DNA of 64,000 bases, from contig NZ_JAKFIA010000001.1 in assembly GCF_022569295.1 (NCBI RefSeq), positions 1,317,001 through 1,381,000 on the forward strand, read 5' to 3'. Position numbers and translations under genes: made by a program. The stretch is from Pedomonas mirosovicensis (GTDB taxonomy: Bacteria > Pseudomonadota > Alphaproteobacteria > Sphingomonadales > Sphingomonadaceae). The notes below the pieces were generated by a model that worked only from the letters and a program-made list of their open reading frames with translations, ran no database searches and was not told the DNA's origin. Positions 22,146-31,997 of the stretch are shown piece by piece. Positions within the stretch are counted from its first letter, which is position 1. Each line of letters begins with the position of its first letter.

Positions 22146-22946
22146 TCAGAAGCCCCGGTTCAATTGCGCCGTCGGAATGGCGCAGCGGGGGTAGCCGGCC
22201 GCCTCGTCCACGCAGAACATCTCGATGCCATCCCGCACCTCCACGCGCCCGAAAATAGGCGCGACGGTGCGGGTGCGCGCAGCCGCCATCGCCTCGTCCA
22301 CGGTGCGGTACTGGGCGAGCCATTCCAGGCTGAAGCGAGTAGGGACGATGATGAGCCACTTGCCGGCCTCGCCCTCCGCGATGGCCTGGTCTGGGCGAAT
22401 CCACACCGAGTGCACCGACTCCCCGCCGTCGTGGGCGGCAAGCTGGTCGGCAGGGGCCGCCGCTACGTAGAACAGGGTATCGAATCGCTTGGGAGACTCG
22501 GGCGGCGTGACCCAGCGCGCGATGGGAACGGCGCGGTCAGCGGCCAGCCGGAGGTCGTGGTTGCGGAGGAAGTCCGCGAATGGCAGGGCGCCGGAGGCAA
22601 TGGGGGCGCGATTATCGCTCAGGGCGTCCAGTTCGCTGCCGGAGATCAGTGCGCCATCGCTGGCCCGGTGGGCAAGAAGAATGCCTGCTTCTTCATAGGC
22701 CTCGCGCAGCGCCGCGATGCGGCAGGCGGCCTCAAAGGGGGCAAGGGCGGGAAAACCTTCCGCCAGGTCGCTTGCGGCCAGATCGCTGTCCTGCGCGTCT
22801 ACCTTGCCGCCTGGAAACACCAGCGCGCCCGAGGCAAAGCCAATGGAGCGATTTCGCACGACCATGAAGACTTCAAGGCCATGCGGCGTGTCGCGGAGGA
22901 GAAGAAGCGTGGCGGCGGGAACGGCGGGGACAGGCTGACTCGTCAT
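22146..22946 (-). CDS. Nudix hydrolase, NUDT19-like with interrupted Nudix box
   Basis: 266 aa from the ATG at 22946 (MTSQPVPA); longer frames read into the upstream repeat. AATLLLLRDTPHGLEVFMVVRN opens the fold, and FPGGKVD is separated from REAYEEAGILLA by about 35 residues, so the Nudix box is split by an insertion, as in the NUDT19-like group. Nudix enzymes hydrolyse nucleoside diphosphates linked to another moiety; the substrate here is unknown. Confidence 0.85.
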   Translation of the reverse strand: MTSQPVPAVPAATLLLLRDTPHGLEVFMVVRNRSIGFASGALVFPGGKVDAQDSDLAASDLAEGFPALAPFEAACRIAALREAYEEAGILLAHRASDGALISGSELDALSDNRAPIASGALPFADFLRNHDLRLAADRAVPIARWVTPPESPKRFDTLFYVAAAPADQLAAHDGGESVHSVWIRPDQAIAEGEAGKWLIIVPTRFSLEWLAQYRTVDEAMAAARTRTVAPIFGRVEVRDGIEMFCVDEAAGYPRCAIPTAQLNRGF

Positions 22947-23041
22947 GGCCTTGAATGTGGCAGCGACAACCGGGTTGTTCAAGGAAATGGGGCCTTGCAG
23001 CGCGGAAGGCCAACGACTTTGGGCTTTCCCAGCTCTTTTTT

Positions 23042-23180
23042 TACAGGAGGGGCCCATGCGCGGCGGCGCACAGACTATCGAGCCCCCTCCTGTACCTCCC
23101 ATTTGTTTTGAGCGGAACGCGCCCGGTCGACACCGGGTACGATCCGAAAAATCGAAGGGGGGCGGGGGACAAGTCCCCCG
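23042..23180. repeat. Hairpin-ended intergenic repeat, core-less relative of the 280-bp family
   Basis: Left hairpin TACAGGAGGGG / CCCCTCCTGTA (23042-23052, 23084-23094) encloses a smaller TGCGC/GCGCA hairpin. It is followed by ACCTCCCATTTGTTTT, nearly identical to the sequence after the left hairpin at 30190. CCGGTCGACACCGG (palindromic arms) and GGGGGAC-AAGT-CCCCC (about 23164-23180) complete it. It fills most of the 250-bp gap between the Nudix gene and aroC; the CTCCTTANAATCATTCAAT core is missing. Confidence 0.6.
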
Positions 23181-23196
23181 CAAGAAACCAGAGACG

Positions 23197-24285
<1,089 letters not shown>

Positions 24286-24318
24286 GCGAGACGTTCCATC
24301 CGTTGAAGCAGGGAGCCC

Positions 24319-25122
24319 TTAGGACAGGGCAATATCCGGCGCATCCTCGGCCTTCATGCCGATGATGTTGTAGCCGGCGTCAACGTGATGGATCTCGCCG
24401 GTCACGCCCGCGGACAGGTCGGAGAGCAGGTAGAGACCGGCCCCGCCTACATCCTCGATGGTGACGTTGCGGCGCAGCGGCGAATTCAGTTCGTTCCACT
24501 TCAGAATGTAGCGGAAGTCGCCGATGCCGGAGGCGGCCAGAGTCTTGATCGGGCCGGCGGAAATGGCGTTCACGCGTACTTTCTTGGGGCCCATGTCCAT
24601 CGCCAGGTACTTCACGCTGGTCTCCAGCGCGGACTTGGCAACGCCCATGACGTTGTAGTGCGGCACCACCTTCTCCGCGCCGTAGTAGGAGAGGGTGAGG
24701 AGCGAGCCGCCGTTCGGCATCAGCTCTTCCGCCCGCTTGGCGACGGCGGTGAAGGAATAGACGCTGATGTTCATGGTCATCAGGAAGTTGTCGAGGGTGG
24801 TGTCGACGTACCGGCCCCGCAGCTCTTCCTTGTTCGAGTAGCCGATGGCGTGGACAACGAAATCGAGCGTGCCCCAGCGCTCTTTGATCGCATCGAAGGC
24901 CGCATCGATGGAGGCCATGTCCGATACGTCACAGGAAATCAGAAAGTCGGAGCCCACTGATTCCGCCAAGGGCCGCACCCGCCGTTCCAAAGCCTCGCCC
25001 TGGTAGCTGAACGCCAGCTCGGCGCCCTGGGCCGCCAGAGCCTGCGTGATGCCCCAAGCCAGGGAGCGATCATTGGCGACGCCCATGATCAGGCCACGCT
25101 TGCCTGCCATCAGACCTGTCAT
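24319..25122 (-). CDS. fabI: Enoyl-[acyl-carrier-protein] reductase (NADH)
   Basis: 267 aa SDR-fold enzyme for the last reduction of the fatty-acid elongation cycle. GLIMGVANDRSLAWGI is the FabI nucleotide-binding loop, and the active site is Y-x6-K in HYNVMGVAKSALE. SYYGAEKVVP and MRVNAISAGPIKTLAASGI-like segments confirm FabI rather than another SDR. The ATG has GGAG about 12 bp upstream. Confidence 0.96.
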   Translation of the reverse strand: MTGLMAGKRGLIMGVANDRSLAWGITQALAAQGAELAFSYQGEALERRVRPLAESVGSDFLISCDVSDMASIDAAFDAIKERWGTLDFVVHAIGYSNKEELRGRYVDTTLDNFLMTMNISVYSFTAVAKRAEELMPNGGSLLTLSYYGAEKVVPHYNVMGVAKSALETSVKYLAMDMGPKKVRVNAISAGPIKTLAASGIGDFRYILKWNELNSPLRRNVTIEDVGGAGLYLLSDLSAGVTGEIHHVDAGYNIIGMKAEDAPDIALS

Positions 25123-25186
25123 TTTCTTTGTCTCCGTTCTCTATTCCGGATGTTGGCGCGTCAATGGCATGGCAGGCAAGCGCCGG

Positions 25187-26068
25187 TCAACTAAGCGTTT
25201 CTGCCTTCCGAAGAACTTCCAACCGCAATGCCGCATTCAACTGTGCGCCGAGCACCAGGCCAATCCCTAAAACATAAAAGAACAGGAGGGTCACTATGAT
25301 CCCTGCAAGGCTGCCGTAAGTAACGTTGTACGACCCCATCATGGTGAGGGCCAGCGGCAGCAGATGCGTTGCCGCGATCCAGATGGCGGCGGTGAGCAGC
25401 GCGCCGGGCCAGTGGCGGACCGGCAGGGCCTCGCGCGGGGTGAGCGCGCGGAACATGCCGTAAATGCCAAGCACCAGAATGGCGGGGGCGACGCCGGAGC
25501 CGACGAGCTTCATGAAGTCGGTGATGCCGCTGAGCCAGGGCAGGTAGCTCTCGATCATCTTCCGCGCCGCGTTGAGGACGAACTGGGCAATCATGGAGGA
25601 GAAGAGCACCAGCGCCGAGGCGATGACCAGAAGCGTGGACTGGAGCCGCTTGTACCAGAGGGAGCGATCCGACGTCTGATCGTAGGCCATGAGCACGATG
25701 ACGCGGACGGTCTCGATGAAGTTGGCGGCGGTCCAGACCGTGACGATCGCGCCGAAGGTGAGCAGGCCCCTCTTGGTCGAACTGGCCAGCACCTCGTTGA
25801 TAGGGGCGATCAGAACATCGGCCACCTGCGACGGAACCGAGTTCACCAGTATCTGGACGGCGCGCAGCCCTTCATCGGTGCGACCGAAGAACCCGGCCAG
25901 GCTGACGCAGAAAATGAAGAAGGGAAAGAGCGTCAGCAAGGTGAGATAGGCAAGGTTTCCGGCCAGGATCCCGCCGTTATCGGAGAAGAAGCCTGAGGCG
26001 GTCTTGCTGATGATTCGTCCGGCCGGGGTGTCGAGCAGGGTCGATGAGAGAATGCGCCATCTGGTCAT
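25187..26068 (-). CDS. YihY/BrkB-family inner-membrane protein
   Basis: 293 aa with about six membrane helices, starting after GGILAGNLAYLTLLTLFPFFIFCVSL. The late YGSLAGIIVTLLFFYVLGIGLVLGAQLNAAL is the YihY/virulence-factor-BrkB hallmark. Once called ribonuclease BN, these proteins are now regarded as membrane proteins of unsettled function. Sits between fabI and a dnaJ-like gene on the same strand. Confidence 0.9.
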   Translation of the reverse strand: MTRWRILSSTLLDTPAGRIISKTASGFFSDNGGILAGNLAYLTLLTLFPFFIFCVSLAGFFGRTDEGLRAVQILVNSVPSQVADVLIAPINEVLASSTKRGLLTFGAIVTVWTAANFIETVRVIVLMAYDQTSDRSLWYKRLQSTLLVIASALVLFSSMIAQFVLNAARKMIESYLPWLSGITDFMKLVGSGVAPAILVLGIYGMFRALTPREALPVRHWPGALLTAAIWIAATHLLPLALTMMGSYNVTYGSLAGIIVTLLFFYVLGIGLVLGAQLNAALRLEVLRKAETLS

Positions 26069-26095
26069 AAGCTGTTTCGTAGCAAGGGGGCGAGG

Positions 26096-27058
26096 TTACG
26101 ACAGGCCCCAGGACTCGCGCGGGTTGCGGCGCTTTCCTGCCGCCCAGGTCTCCGCAAAACGCTTGAGCTCGGCATCGGGCTCACCGGTATCGATCATCAG
26201 GCGGACCAACTGGTCGCCGCGCGCGCCATCCTTGCGGGTGAAGCCCTTGCCGCGCAGGCGCAGCAGCTTGCCCGAGGTGGAACCTGCAGGCACGCTCAGC
26301 ATGACCGCGCCATCGACCGTCGGCACCTTGATCTTGGCGCCCAGCACCGCCTCGTCCAGCCGCAACGGCAGGTCGAGGAGCACATGATCGCCATCCCGCG
26401 TGAACAGGGCGTGGGGTTTGACGTGCAGCGAGACCAGCGCATCGCCCGCGCCTCCAGGGCCAGGGTCGCCCTGACCGGCAAGGCGCAGCTGCTGCCCCTC
26501 GACGAAGCCGGGCGGCAGCTTGATCTGGAGGGTCTTGCCGGTTCTGAGCGTCAAACGCTGCGGTTCCAGACGGGCCGCGGCCTCGAAGGGGATATCGAGG
26601 CGGTATTCCACCGTGCGCCCCTTGGGCCGGGGGCGGGCGCTCGCGGTGCGTTCTTCCCCGCCGAAGCCCGCGCCGAACGGGTTGCCGGCCCCGGCCCCGG
26701 CTCCAGCCCTGCGCCGACCGCCGCCGAAGAACTGGGCGAAGATGTCCATGGGATCGCCTTCAAAGGCGAAGCCGCCGCCGGCAGAGCCGGAGCCGCTCCG
26801 GTTTTGCCAAGCCTGTTCGAACGGAGAGCGCGCGGCGCCATCCGGGCCAATCTCGCCGCGGTCGAACTTGGCGCGCTTGTCCGGATCACCCAGAATGGCA
26901 TAGGCCGCCGAGACCTCCTTGAAGCGCTCGGCCGCCTTGGGGTTGTCTGCATTCCGGTCGGGGTGAAGTTCCTTTGCCAGCTTACGATAGGCCTTCTTGA
27001 TCTCGTCGTCGCTGCTGCCGCGCGCCACCCCAAGCACGCTGTACGGATCTCTCGCCAC
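26096..27058 (-). CDS. DnaJ-class co-chaperone (CbpA-like, no zinc finger)
   Basis: 320 aa. J domain at residues 1-70 with the essential HPD in KELHPDRNADNP; then a Gly/Phe/Ala-rich linker (~85-135) and two C-terminal beta domains (VEYRLDIPFEAAARLEPQRLTL; PGGAGDALVSLHVKPHALFTRDGDHVLLDLPL). The Cys-rich zinc region of DnaJ is absent, so it is CbpA-like. A 6-4-6 inverted repeat, GTTGCA-ATAA-TGCAAC, lies at 27079-27094 just upstream. Confidence 0.9.
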   Translation of the reverse strand: MARDPYSVLGVARGSSDDEIKKAYRKLAKELHPDRNADNPKAAERFKEVSAAYAILGDPDKRAKFDRGEIGPDGAARSPFEQAWQNRSGSGSAGGGFAFEGDPMDIFAQFFGGGRRRAGAGAGAGNPFGAGFGGEERTASARPRPKGRTVEYRLDIPFEAAARLEPQRLTLRTGKTLQIKLPPGFVEGQQLRLAGQGDPGPGGAGDALVSLHVKPHALFTRDGDHVLLDLPLRLDEAVLGAKIKVPTVDGAVMLSVPAGSTSGKLLRLRGKGFTRKDGARGDQLVRLMIDTGEPDAELKRFAETWAAGKRRNPRESWGLS

Positions 27059-27242
27059 CGCTGCTTCCTCATCTTACTGTTGCAATAATGCAACGCCCGG
27101 CTCTCAAGGTAAGCATTAGACGAGCCGTTGTGAAGGGCGGCTGGCGAAATCCTCCAACCCGCCGGGGGAGTTACGCGCCGTCAGCGCCTCAACCCGCATC
27201 CGTGGCCGGACGGGGACGCACTGTGTGCAGGTTCTGGCGCGG

Positions 27243-27725
27243 CTACCCGCGCACCACGCGCCAACTGCCATCCGCCTGGCGGCAGGCCGTGCCTGAGCTG
27301 GTGCCCGACCGGCCCTCGCGCAGCGTGACGGATGTGGTGAAATCGCGACAGTTCTGCCCCTCGGCCGTGGCGTAGCTGGTGCTGGTGGGCGAAACGGTGC
27401 CACGGTTGCCGGTATCCGGGTTGGACCAGGCAAAGGACTGACCGACCGAGCCTTCGCTCAGCGCCCGCTGGGTGGCGGAGGACAGCTCGTTCTTGTCCTT
27501 GTTGTCCAGGCTCTGGCCGATCTCGCCGCCCAGATAACCGCCCGCAACCGCACCGAGGATCATGCCAATCGTGCCGCTGGTGCCGCTGCCGCCAATCGCC
27601 TTGCCGGCCACGGCGCCCACAGCCGCGCCGCCGATGGTGCCGATCCGCTCGCGATCCGCGCCTTCGCACGCGCAAAGAGCAAGAGAAATGGACGCAATCA
27701 GGATAACTCGTTTTATCATCATCAT
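27243..27725 (-). CDS. 17-kDa surface-antigen-like lipoprotein with glycine zipper
   Basis: 160 aa. Signal with lipobox ALCAC, then a glycine-zipper segment (IGTIGGAAVGAVAGKAIGG...GAVAGGYLGGEIGQSLD) and a C-terminal antigen domain (CRDFTTSVTLREGRSGTSSGTACRQADGSWRVV), as in Rickettsia 17-kDa antigen homologues. Three consecutive ATGs make the exact start uncertain. Its ribosome-binding GAGGGAG lies in the arm of a 7-bp hairpin (27728-27748) facing pdxH. Confidence 0.85.
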   Translation of the reverse strand: MMMIKRVILIASISLALCACEGADRERIGTIGGAAVGAVAGKAIGGSGTSGTIGMILGAVAGGYLGGEIGQSLDNKDKNELSSATQRALSEGSVGQSFAWSNPDTGNRGTVSPTSTSYATAEGQNCRDFTTSVTLREGRSGTSSGTACRQADGSWRVVRG

Positions 27726-27790
27726 TGCTCCCTCAACGCTCGAGGGAGTAAACGCCCGAAGGCGGATTATGGGATCAGATGGGAAGCGTT

Positions 27791-28381
27791 ATGGCGAATA
27801 CTCCTCTTGCGGAACCTTATGAGATCTTCCGGGAATGGTTCGCCGAGGCGCAGGAAAGAGAGCCCAATGACGCCAATGCCATGGCGCTGGCAACGGCGGA
27901 TGCCCAAGGCCGTCCCTCGGTTCGCATGGTGCTGATGAAAGCCTGGGACGAGGCGGGCTTCGTCTTCTACACCAATCTGGAAAGCCGGAAGGGCAGGGAG
28001 CTGGCGGAGAACCCCAACGTCGCGCTGCTGTTCCACTGGAAGTCGCTGCGCCGGCAGGTGCGGATCGAGGGTCCGGCGCTACCGGTGACGGAGGAGGAGG
28101 CTGACGCCTACTTCGCCTCCCGCCCGCGCGATTCGCAGATCGGGGCATGGGCCTCCGCCCAGTCCCGCCCGCTCGACGGCCGGGCGACCTTTCTTGGGCG
28201 CATCGCCCAGGAGGCGGCGCGGTTTGGCCTCGGGACAGTGCCGCGCCCGCCGTTCTGGTCGGGCTTCCGCGTGGCGCCGGAGCGGATCGAATTCTGGGAA
28301 GACCGGGCGTTCCGGCTGCATGAACGGCGCTTCTTTGTCCGGGGTGACGCGGGCTGGAGCTGGACCTACCTTTACCCGTAA
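27791..28381 (+). CDS. pdxH: Pyridoxamine 5'-phosphate oxidase
   Basis: 196 aa from the ATG at 27791 (GGGAAG upstream); the ATG at 27779 would add four residues. FMN-dependent oxidation of PNP/PMP to pyridoxal 5'-phosphate. Motifs: [63 protein letters not shown] and the C-terminal [18 protein letters not shown]...RLHERRFF, which forms the PLP-binding core. Divergent from the 17-kDa lipoprotein gene. Confidence 0.96.
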   Translation: MANTPLAEPYEIFREWFAEAQEREPNDANAMALATADAQGRPSVRMVLMKAWDEAGFVFYTNLESRKGRELAENPNVALLFHWKSLRRQVRIEGPALPVTEEEADAYFASRPRDSQIGAWASAQSRPLDGRATFLGRIAQEAARFGLGTVPRPPFWSGFRVAPERIEFWEDRAFRLHERRFFVRGDAGWSWTYLYP

Positions 28382-28419
28382 GCCTGAAGCCGGGAGCAGA
28401 TACGAATGAAGACAGGCGA

Positions 28420-29361
28420 ATGAGCGAACCTGCGAACCTGAAGCGCCGGGCGGCCACGGCATCGGTGGTTCTCGCCATCCTGCTGATCGGAGCCAAGGTG
28501 GTGGCGACGCTCAGAACAGGGTCCGTCGCCATGCTGGGCTCGCTGGCGGACTCGGCGCTCGATCTGCTGGCCTCGCTCATCACCCTGATGGCGGTGCGGA
28601 TCGCCTCGACTCCGGCCGATGACAACCACCGCTTCGGTCATGGCAAGGCCGAGGCCATTGCCGCCCTGGTGCAGACCGGCATCATCCTGGCCTCCGCCCT
28701 CGGCATCGGCTGGCGGGCCGTGCTGCGGATCATCGACCCGGAGCCGGTGAGCGCACCGTTGATGGGCGTGGGCGTCTCGCTTCTCGCCATTGTCGCCACG
28801 CTTGGGCTGGTGGCCTACCAGCGCTCGGTGGTGCGCCGGACGGGCTCCATCGCCATCAACACGGACATGCTCCATTACCAGAGCGACCTGCTGCTCAACG
28901 CCTCGGTTATCCTGGCGCTGGGGTTGGAAAGCGGGCTGGGATTGACGGGGGCGGATTCCGCCTTCGGCTTGCTCATCGCCCTGTACCTGGCCTGGGGTGC
29001 TCTCAGCAATGCCCGCCACGCCATCGACATGCTGATGGACAAGGAGTGGGCTCCAGAGCGGCGGGCGCAGGTGGTGCAACTGGCAGCGGCCCATCCGGAA
29101 GTGAAGGGCGTGCATGAACTGCGAACCCGCAGCAGCGGCACCGACGACTTCATCCAATTTCATATCTGGGTGCATCCGGCCATGACGCTGGAGGAGGCCC
29201 ACCGGGTATCGGACGAGGTGGAGGCGCAGGTGCGGCAGGGCTTTCCGCAGGCGGATATTCTCATCCATGTCGACCCGGAAGGGCACATCGAGGAAAACGA
29301 GCGGGGCATGGAGCCCCTTCCCAACCAGCCCATTCCTGACCAGAAGGATCTGCGCGCATGA
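28420..29361 (+). CDS. Cation diffusion facilitator (FieF-like metal efflux)
   Basis: 313 aa. Six membrane helices followed by a cytoplasmic ferredoxin-like domain. The metal site pattern LADSALDLLASL in helix 2 and HRFGHGKAEAIAAL after helix 3 are CDF hallmarks, with a second acidic site NTDMLHYQSDLLLN in helix 5. The C-terminal KGVHELRTRSSGTDDFIQFHIWVHPAM is typical of FieF/Zn-Fe exporters. The stop overlaps the next start (ATGA). Confidence 0.92.
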   Translation: MSEPANLKRRAATASVVLAILLIGAKVVATLRTGSVAMLGSLADSALDLLASLITLMAVRIASTPADDNHRFGHGKAEAIAALVQTGIILASALGIGWRAVLRIIDPEPVSAPLMGVGVSLLAIVATLGLVAYQRSVVRRTGSIAINTDMLHYQSDLLLNASVILALGLESGLGLTGADSAFGLLIALYLAWGALSNARHAIDMLMDKEWAPERRAQVVQLAAAHPEVKGVHELRTRSSGTDDFIQFHIWVHPAMTLEEAHRVSDEVEAQVRQGFPQADILIHVDPEGHIEENERGMEPLPNQPIPDQKDLRA

Positions 29362-30161
29362 AGAAGCTGCCCATCTACCAGATCGACGCCTTCACCAACC
29401 GCCCGTTCGCAGGCAACCCGGCGGCGGTGATGCCGCTGGAAGAATGGCTTCCGCCCGAGATGATGCAGCGCATCGCCGCCGAGAACAATCTGGCCGAGAC
29501 CGCTTTTTTCGTGAAAACGCCGGGCGGCGACGCGGACTATCACCTGCGCTGGTTCACCCCGGCTATGGAAATCGAGCTGTGCGGCCACGCAACGCTCGCC
29601 TCGGCGTTTGTCATCTTCACCGAACTGAACCGGGAGCTGGACCGGGTGCGCTTCTCGACTGAGAAGGCAGGGCCGCTGGCCGTGACCCGCAAGGGCGATC
29701 GGCTGAGCCTGGACTTCCCCGCTCGCGCGCCCAAGGCCGCCCAGCCCGACGAGGCGCTGGCAGCCGCCATGGGCGCTGCGCCGACCGAGTGGCTGACCTT
29801 CGGCAACAAGCATTTCCTCCTCTACCCGGATGAGGCGACGGTTGCCCGCCTCCAGCCGGACATGCGGGCGCTGCGCCAGCAGTTCGATGGCTATGGCGTC
29901 ATCGCCACGGCGCGGGGCGAGGGGGAGGTGGACTTCGTCTCCCGCTTCTTCGCGCCGGGCCTGGGCGTGGACGAAGACCCGGTGACGGGCTCGGCCCACT
30001 GCCTGCTCATCCCCTACTGGGCGGAGAAACTGGGCAAGGAAGCAATGTTCGCCCGCCAGATCAGCGCGCGTGGCGGCGACCTGTGGTGCCGCCTCGATGG
30101 CGAGCGGGTCGAGATCACCGGCCAGTGCGTGGAGGTGATCCGGGGAACGTTCTCGGTTTAA
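29358..30161 (+). CDS. PhzF-family isomerase/epimerase
   Basis: 267 aa. DapF-like double-domain fold. N-terminus IYQIDAFTNRPFAGNPAAV, catalytic Glu in AENNLAETAFFV, then ELCGHATLASAF and the late DEDPVTGSAHCLLIPYW. These proteins are named for phenazine synthesis, but no phenazine genes are present here, so it is a generic PhzF-like enzyme of unknown substrate, translationally coupled to the CDF transporter gene. Confidence 0.9.
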   Translation: MKKLPIYQIDAFTNRPFAGNPAAVMPLEEWLPPEMMQRIAAENNLAETAFFVKTPGGDADYHLRWFTPAMEIELCGHATLASAFVIFTELNRELDRVRFSTEKAGPLAVTRKGDRLSLDFPARAPKAAQPDEALAAAMGAAPTEWLTFGNKHFLLYPDEATVARLQPDMRALRQQFDGYGVIATARGEGEVDFVSRFFAPGLGVDEDPVTGSAHCLLIPYWAEKLGKEAMFARQISARGGDLWCRLDGERVEITGQCVEVIRGTFSV

Positions 30162-30189
30162 GGTGTTGTTCTCTAAGCTGCGCTTGTTC

Positions 30190-30465
30190 GCAGGAGGGGC
30201 TTACCCCTCCTGCACCTCCCATTCGTTTTTCGGGCCGTTTCCTGCATGGCTGCTGATGCAGGCTGGATCATGGATCGCGCCTGCTCCTTATAATCATTCA
30301 ATTCAAAAGACGTTGAAGAGGGTGCGCTACCGGGGATGGATACGCGGCCCTGTGCGTGCAGTATCCAGCTCACGCAACCGCTTATGAAAAGCGCGGCCCC
30401 AAAAACGAACGGGAGTGCAGAGGAAGCCCGTTTCTTGTGCGCCTCCGCGCACGGGGACCCTCTGC
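30190..30465. repeat. 280-bp dispersed hairpin-ended element, copy 1
   Basis: Left hairpin GCAGGAGGGG-CTTA-CCCCTCCTGC (30190-30213) is followed by ACCTCCCATTCGTTTTT and CGGGCCG. Near the right end (30394-30423) is the imperfect inverted copy of the 32-bp segment 30206-30237, and a right hairpin closes it (GCAGAGG ... CCTCTGC, with inner GTGCGC/GCGCAC). The core CTCCTTATAATCATTCAAT is at 30284-30302. It fills the 324-bp gap between phzF-like (+) and moaE (-). No open reading frame is convincing. Confidence 0.75.
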
Positions 30466-30485
30466 GACAAGAAAAATCGAAAACC

Positions 30486-30959
30486 CTACCCGCGTGACCA
30501 CCGCTCGGCGGCGGCATCGTCTTCGGCGCGGGCGGCGACCCAGTGGGTGCCGGTATCGCCTTCTTCCTTCTTCCAGAAGGGAGCTTTGGTTTTGAGCCAG
30601 TCCATGAGGAACATGGCAGCCTCGAACGCCGCGTGGCGGTGGGCGGAGGCGATGGCGACGAGGACGATCTGGTCGCCGGGCATCAGGCGGCCGTGGCGAT
30701 GGATGATGGTGCCGCCGAGCAGGGGCCAGCGTGTTTCGGCTTCGCGGGCGATCGCCTCCAGCTGGCGCTGGGCCATGGCGGGGTAGTGTTCCAGCGTCAT
30801 GGCGGTGATGGGCTGGCCGTCCGTCCTGTCATGCATGAGCATGTCGCGCACGAGGCCGGTGAAGGTGACGAGCGCGCCGATGTCCGTACGCTTGTCCCGC
30901 AGCCGGTCGAGCTCGGCGGCGACGTTGAAGTCGTGCGGCTGGATGCGGACCTCGATCAT
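30486..30959 (-). CDS. moaE: Molybdopterin synthase catalytic subunit
   Basis: 157 aa. Transfers sulfur from MoaD thiocarboxylate to precursor Z (cPMP) to make molybdopterin. Features: GALVTFTGLVRD, MTLEHYPAMAQRQLEAIA, IIHRHGRLMPGDQIVLVAIASAHRHAAFEAAMFLMDWLKTKAPFWKKE, with the active-site Lys in KTKAPFWKKE. Overlaps moaD by 4 bp, giving the two-subunit enzyme from one mRNA. Confidence 0.96.
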   Translation of the reverse strand: MIEVRIQPHDFNVAAELDRLRDKRTDIGALVTFTGLVRDMLMHDRTDGQPITAMTLEHYPAMAQRQLEAIAREAETRWPLLGGTIIHRHGRLMPGDQIVLVAIASAHRHAAFEAAMFLMDWLKTKAPFWKKEEGDTGTHWVAARAEDDAAAERWSRG

Positions 30960-31207
30960 CCCCCGGTCACCGGCGGAAAGAGGGCGATCTCATCGGTGGA
31001 GGAGACGGGGTGGGCGTCGTCCGCATAGTCCTGATTGACGGCGACGCGGATGGCGCTGCGGTTTTCCAGAACGGCGGCATAGTCGGGCCCACGGGAGGCC
31101 AGCCAGCCGAGCAGCGCGCCGACGCTTGTCACGCCGTCGGGAAGCGCCACGTCTTCCTCGTCGCGGCCGATCCGTTCCCGTACCCAGGAGAAGTAAAGCA
31201 GTTTCAT
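30956..31207 (-). CDS. moaD: Molybdopterin synthase sulfur-carrier subunit
   Basis: 83 aa ubiquitin-like protein. Begins MKLLYFSWVRERIGRDEEDVALP and ends ...DEIALFPPVTGG; the terminal Gly-Gly is the residue pair adenylated and thiocarboxylated for transfer to MoaE. Overlaps moaE (ATGA). pgsA lies 26 bp upstream on the same strand. Confidence 0.95.
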   Translation of the reverse strand: MKLLYFSWVRERIGRDEEDVALPDGVTSVGALLGWLASRGPDYAAVLENRSAIRVAVNQDYADDAHPVSSTDEIALFPPVTGG

Positions 31208-31233
31208 AAGCAGGCCCTTGGCGCGTGTGGCCG

Positions 31234-31785
31234 TCAGGTCATGTGCTTGAGGCCGACCCGCAGGTAATCATAGCCGGTAATCAGGGTCATGACCGCCGCC
31301 GCCCACAGGCACAGAAGGCCAATTTCATGGGCCGGCAGCATGTTGCCGACCGCGCCTTCAAGGATGAGCGCGCCCAGCGCAATCATCTGGAAGGCGGTCT
31401 TCCACTTGGCGAGGCGGCTGACCGGAACGGAGACGGCCGCGCCCGCCAGAAACTCGCGCAGACCCGACACCGCGATCTCCCGCAGGAGAATGATGAGGCC
31501 GGCGATCACGTTGACCCCGCTGATCGTCCGCTCGGCGATGAGCATGACGATGACCGCCGCCACCATGATCTTGTCGGCGATGGGATCGAGAAACTGGCCG
31601 AGCTTGGAGACGGTGCCGCGCGCACGGGCGAGGTAACCGTCGAAATAATCGGTGATTCCGGCCATGCAGAAGATCACGAAGGCCAGAAGCGAGCCCAGCC
31701 AGGTGGGCCCCCACAGCATGAAGACAAGCAGGGGCACGGCCAGAATGCGGCTGAGCGTTAGAAGATTGGGTAAGCTTGTAAGCAT
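31234..31785 (-). CDS. pgsA: CDP-diacylglycerol-glycerol-3-phosphate 3-phosphatidyltransferase
   Basis: 183 aa membrane enzyme that commits CDP-diacylglycerol to phosphatidylglycerol. N-terminus LPNLLTLSRILAVPLL, then the CDP-alcohol phosphotransferase motif in TDYFDGYLARARGTVSKLGQFLDPIADK with its conserved Asp residues. Four or more membrane helices. First gene of the pgsA-moaD-moaE run. No strong ribosome-binding site is seen before the ATG. Confidence 0.94.
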   Translation of the reverse strand: MLTSLPNLLTLSRILAVPLLVFMLWGPTWLGSLLAFVIFCMAGITDYFDGYLARARGTVSKLGQFLDPIADKIMVAAVIVMLIAERTISGVNVIAGLIILLREIAVSGLREFLAGAAVSVPVSRLAKWKTAFQMIALGALILEGAVGNMLPAHEIGLLCLWAAAVMTLITGYDYLRVGLKHMT

Positions 31786-31950
31786 CGCAGGGCACAGTAG
31801 GCGAGTCGGCAGCGCTTCTCAACCATCAGGCAGGGGGCGGCTTGCACAAATGCGCGCGAGGCTTCCGTTTCTCGCGCATAAAACGCTCGTGGGGACGCCT
31901 GTGTTGCCGGATGAAGGCGCAGGCGGGGGGTGTCAGACATTCTGCTCGAC

Positions 31951-31981
31951 TTGACGTTTACGTTAACGTAAAGCGAATAGC
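31951..31981 (+). promoter_or_regulatory. MerR-type promoter with 16-bp palindrome TTTACGTTAACGTAAA
   Basis: A -35-like TTGACG (31951-31956) is followed immediately by the perfect palindrome TTTACGTTAACGTAAA (31957-31972) and then an AT-rich GAATAG (31975-31980) that can serve as -10 after a long (18-19 bp) spacer. Operators inside a long spacer are characteristic of MerR-family regulators, and this sequence resembles sites assigned to LiuR, which controls branched-chain amino acid and fatty-acid breakdown. It drives the MBL/acyl-CoA ligase pair. The LiuR assignment is inference. Confidence 0.6.
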
Positions 31982-31997
31982 AGGAGGAGCGCACGGC

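Noticed and set aside
29358-30161. Phenazine biosynthesis locus
   Set aside because: Only a PhzF-fold protein is present; such proteins are widespread and no other phz gene is here.
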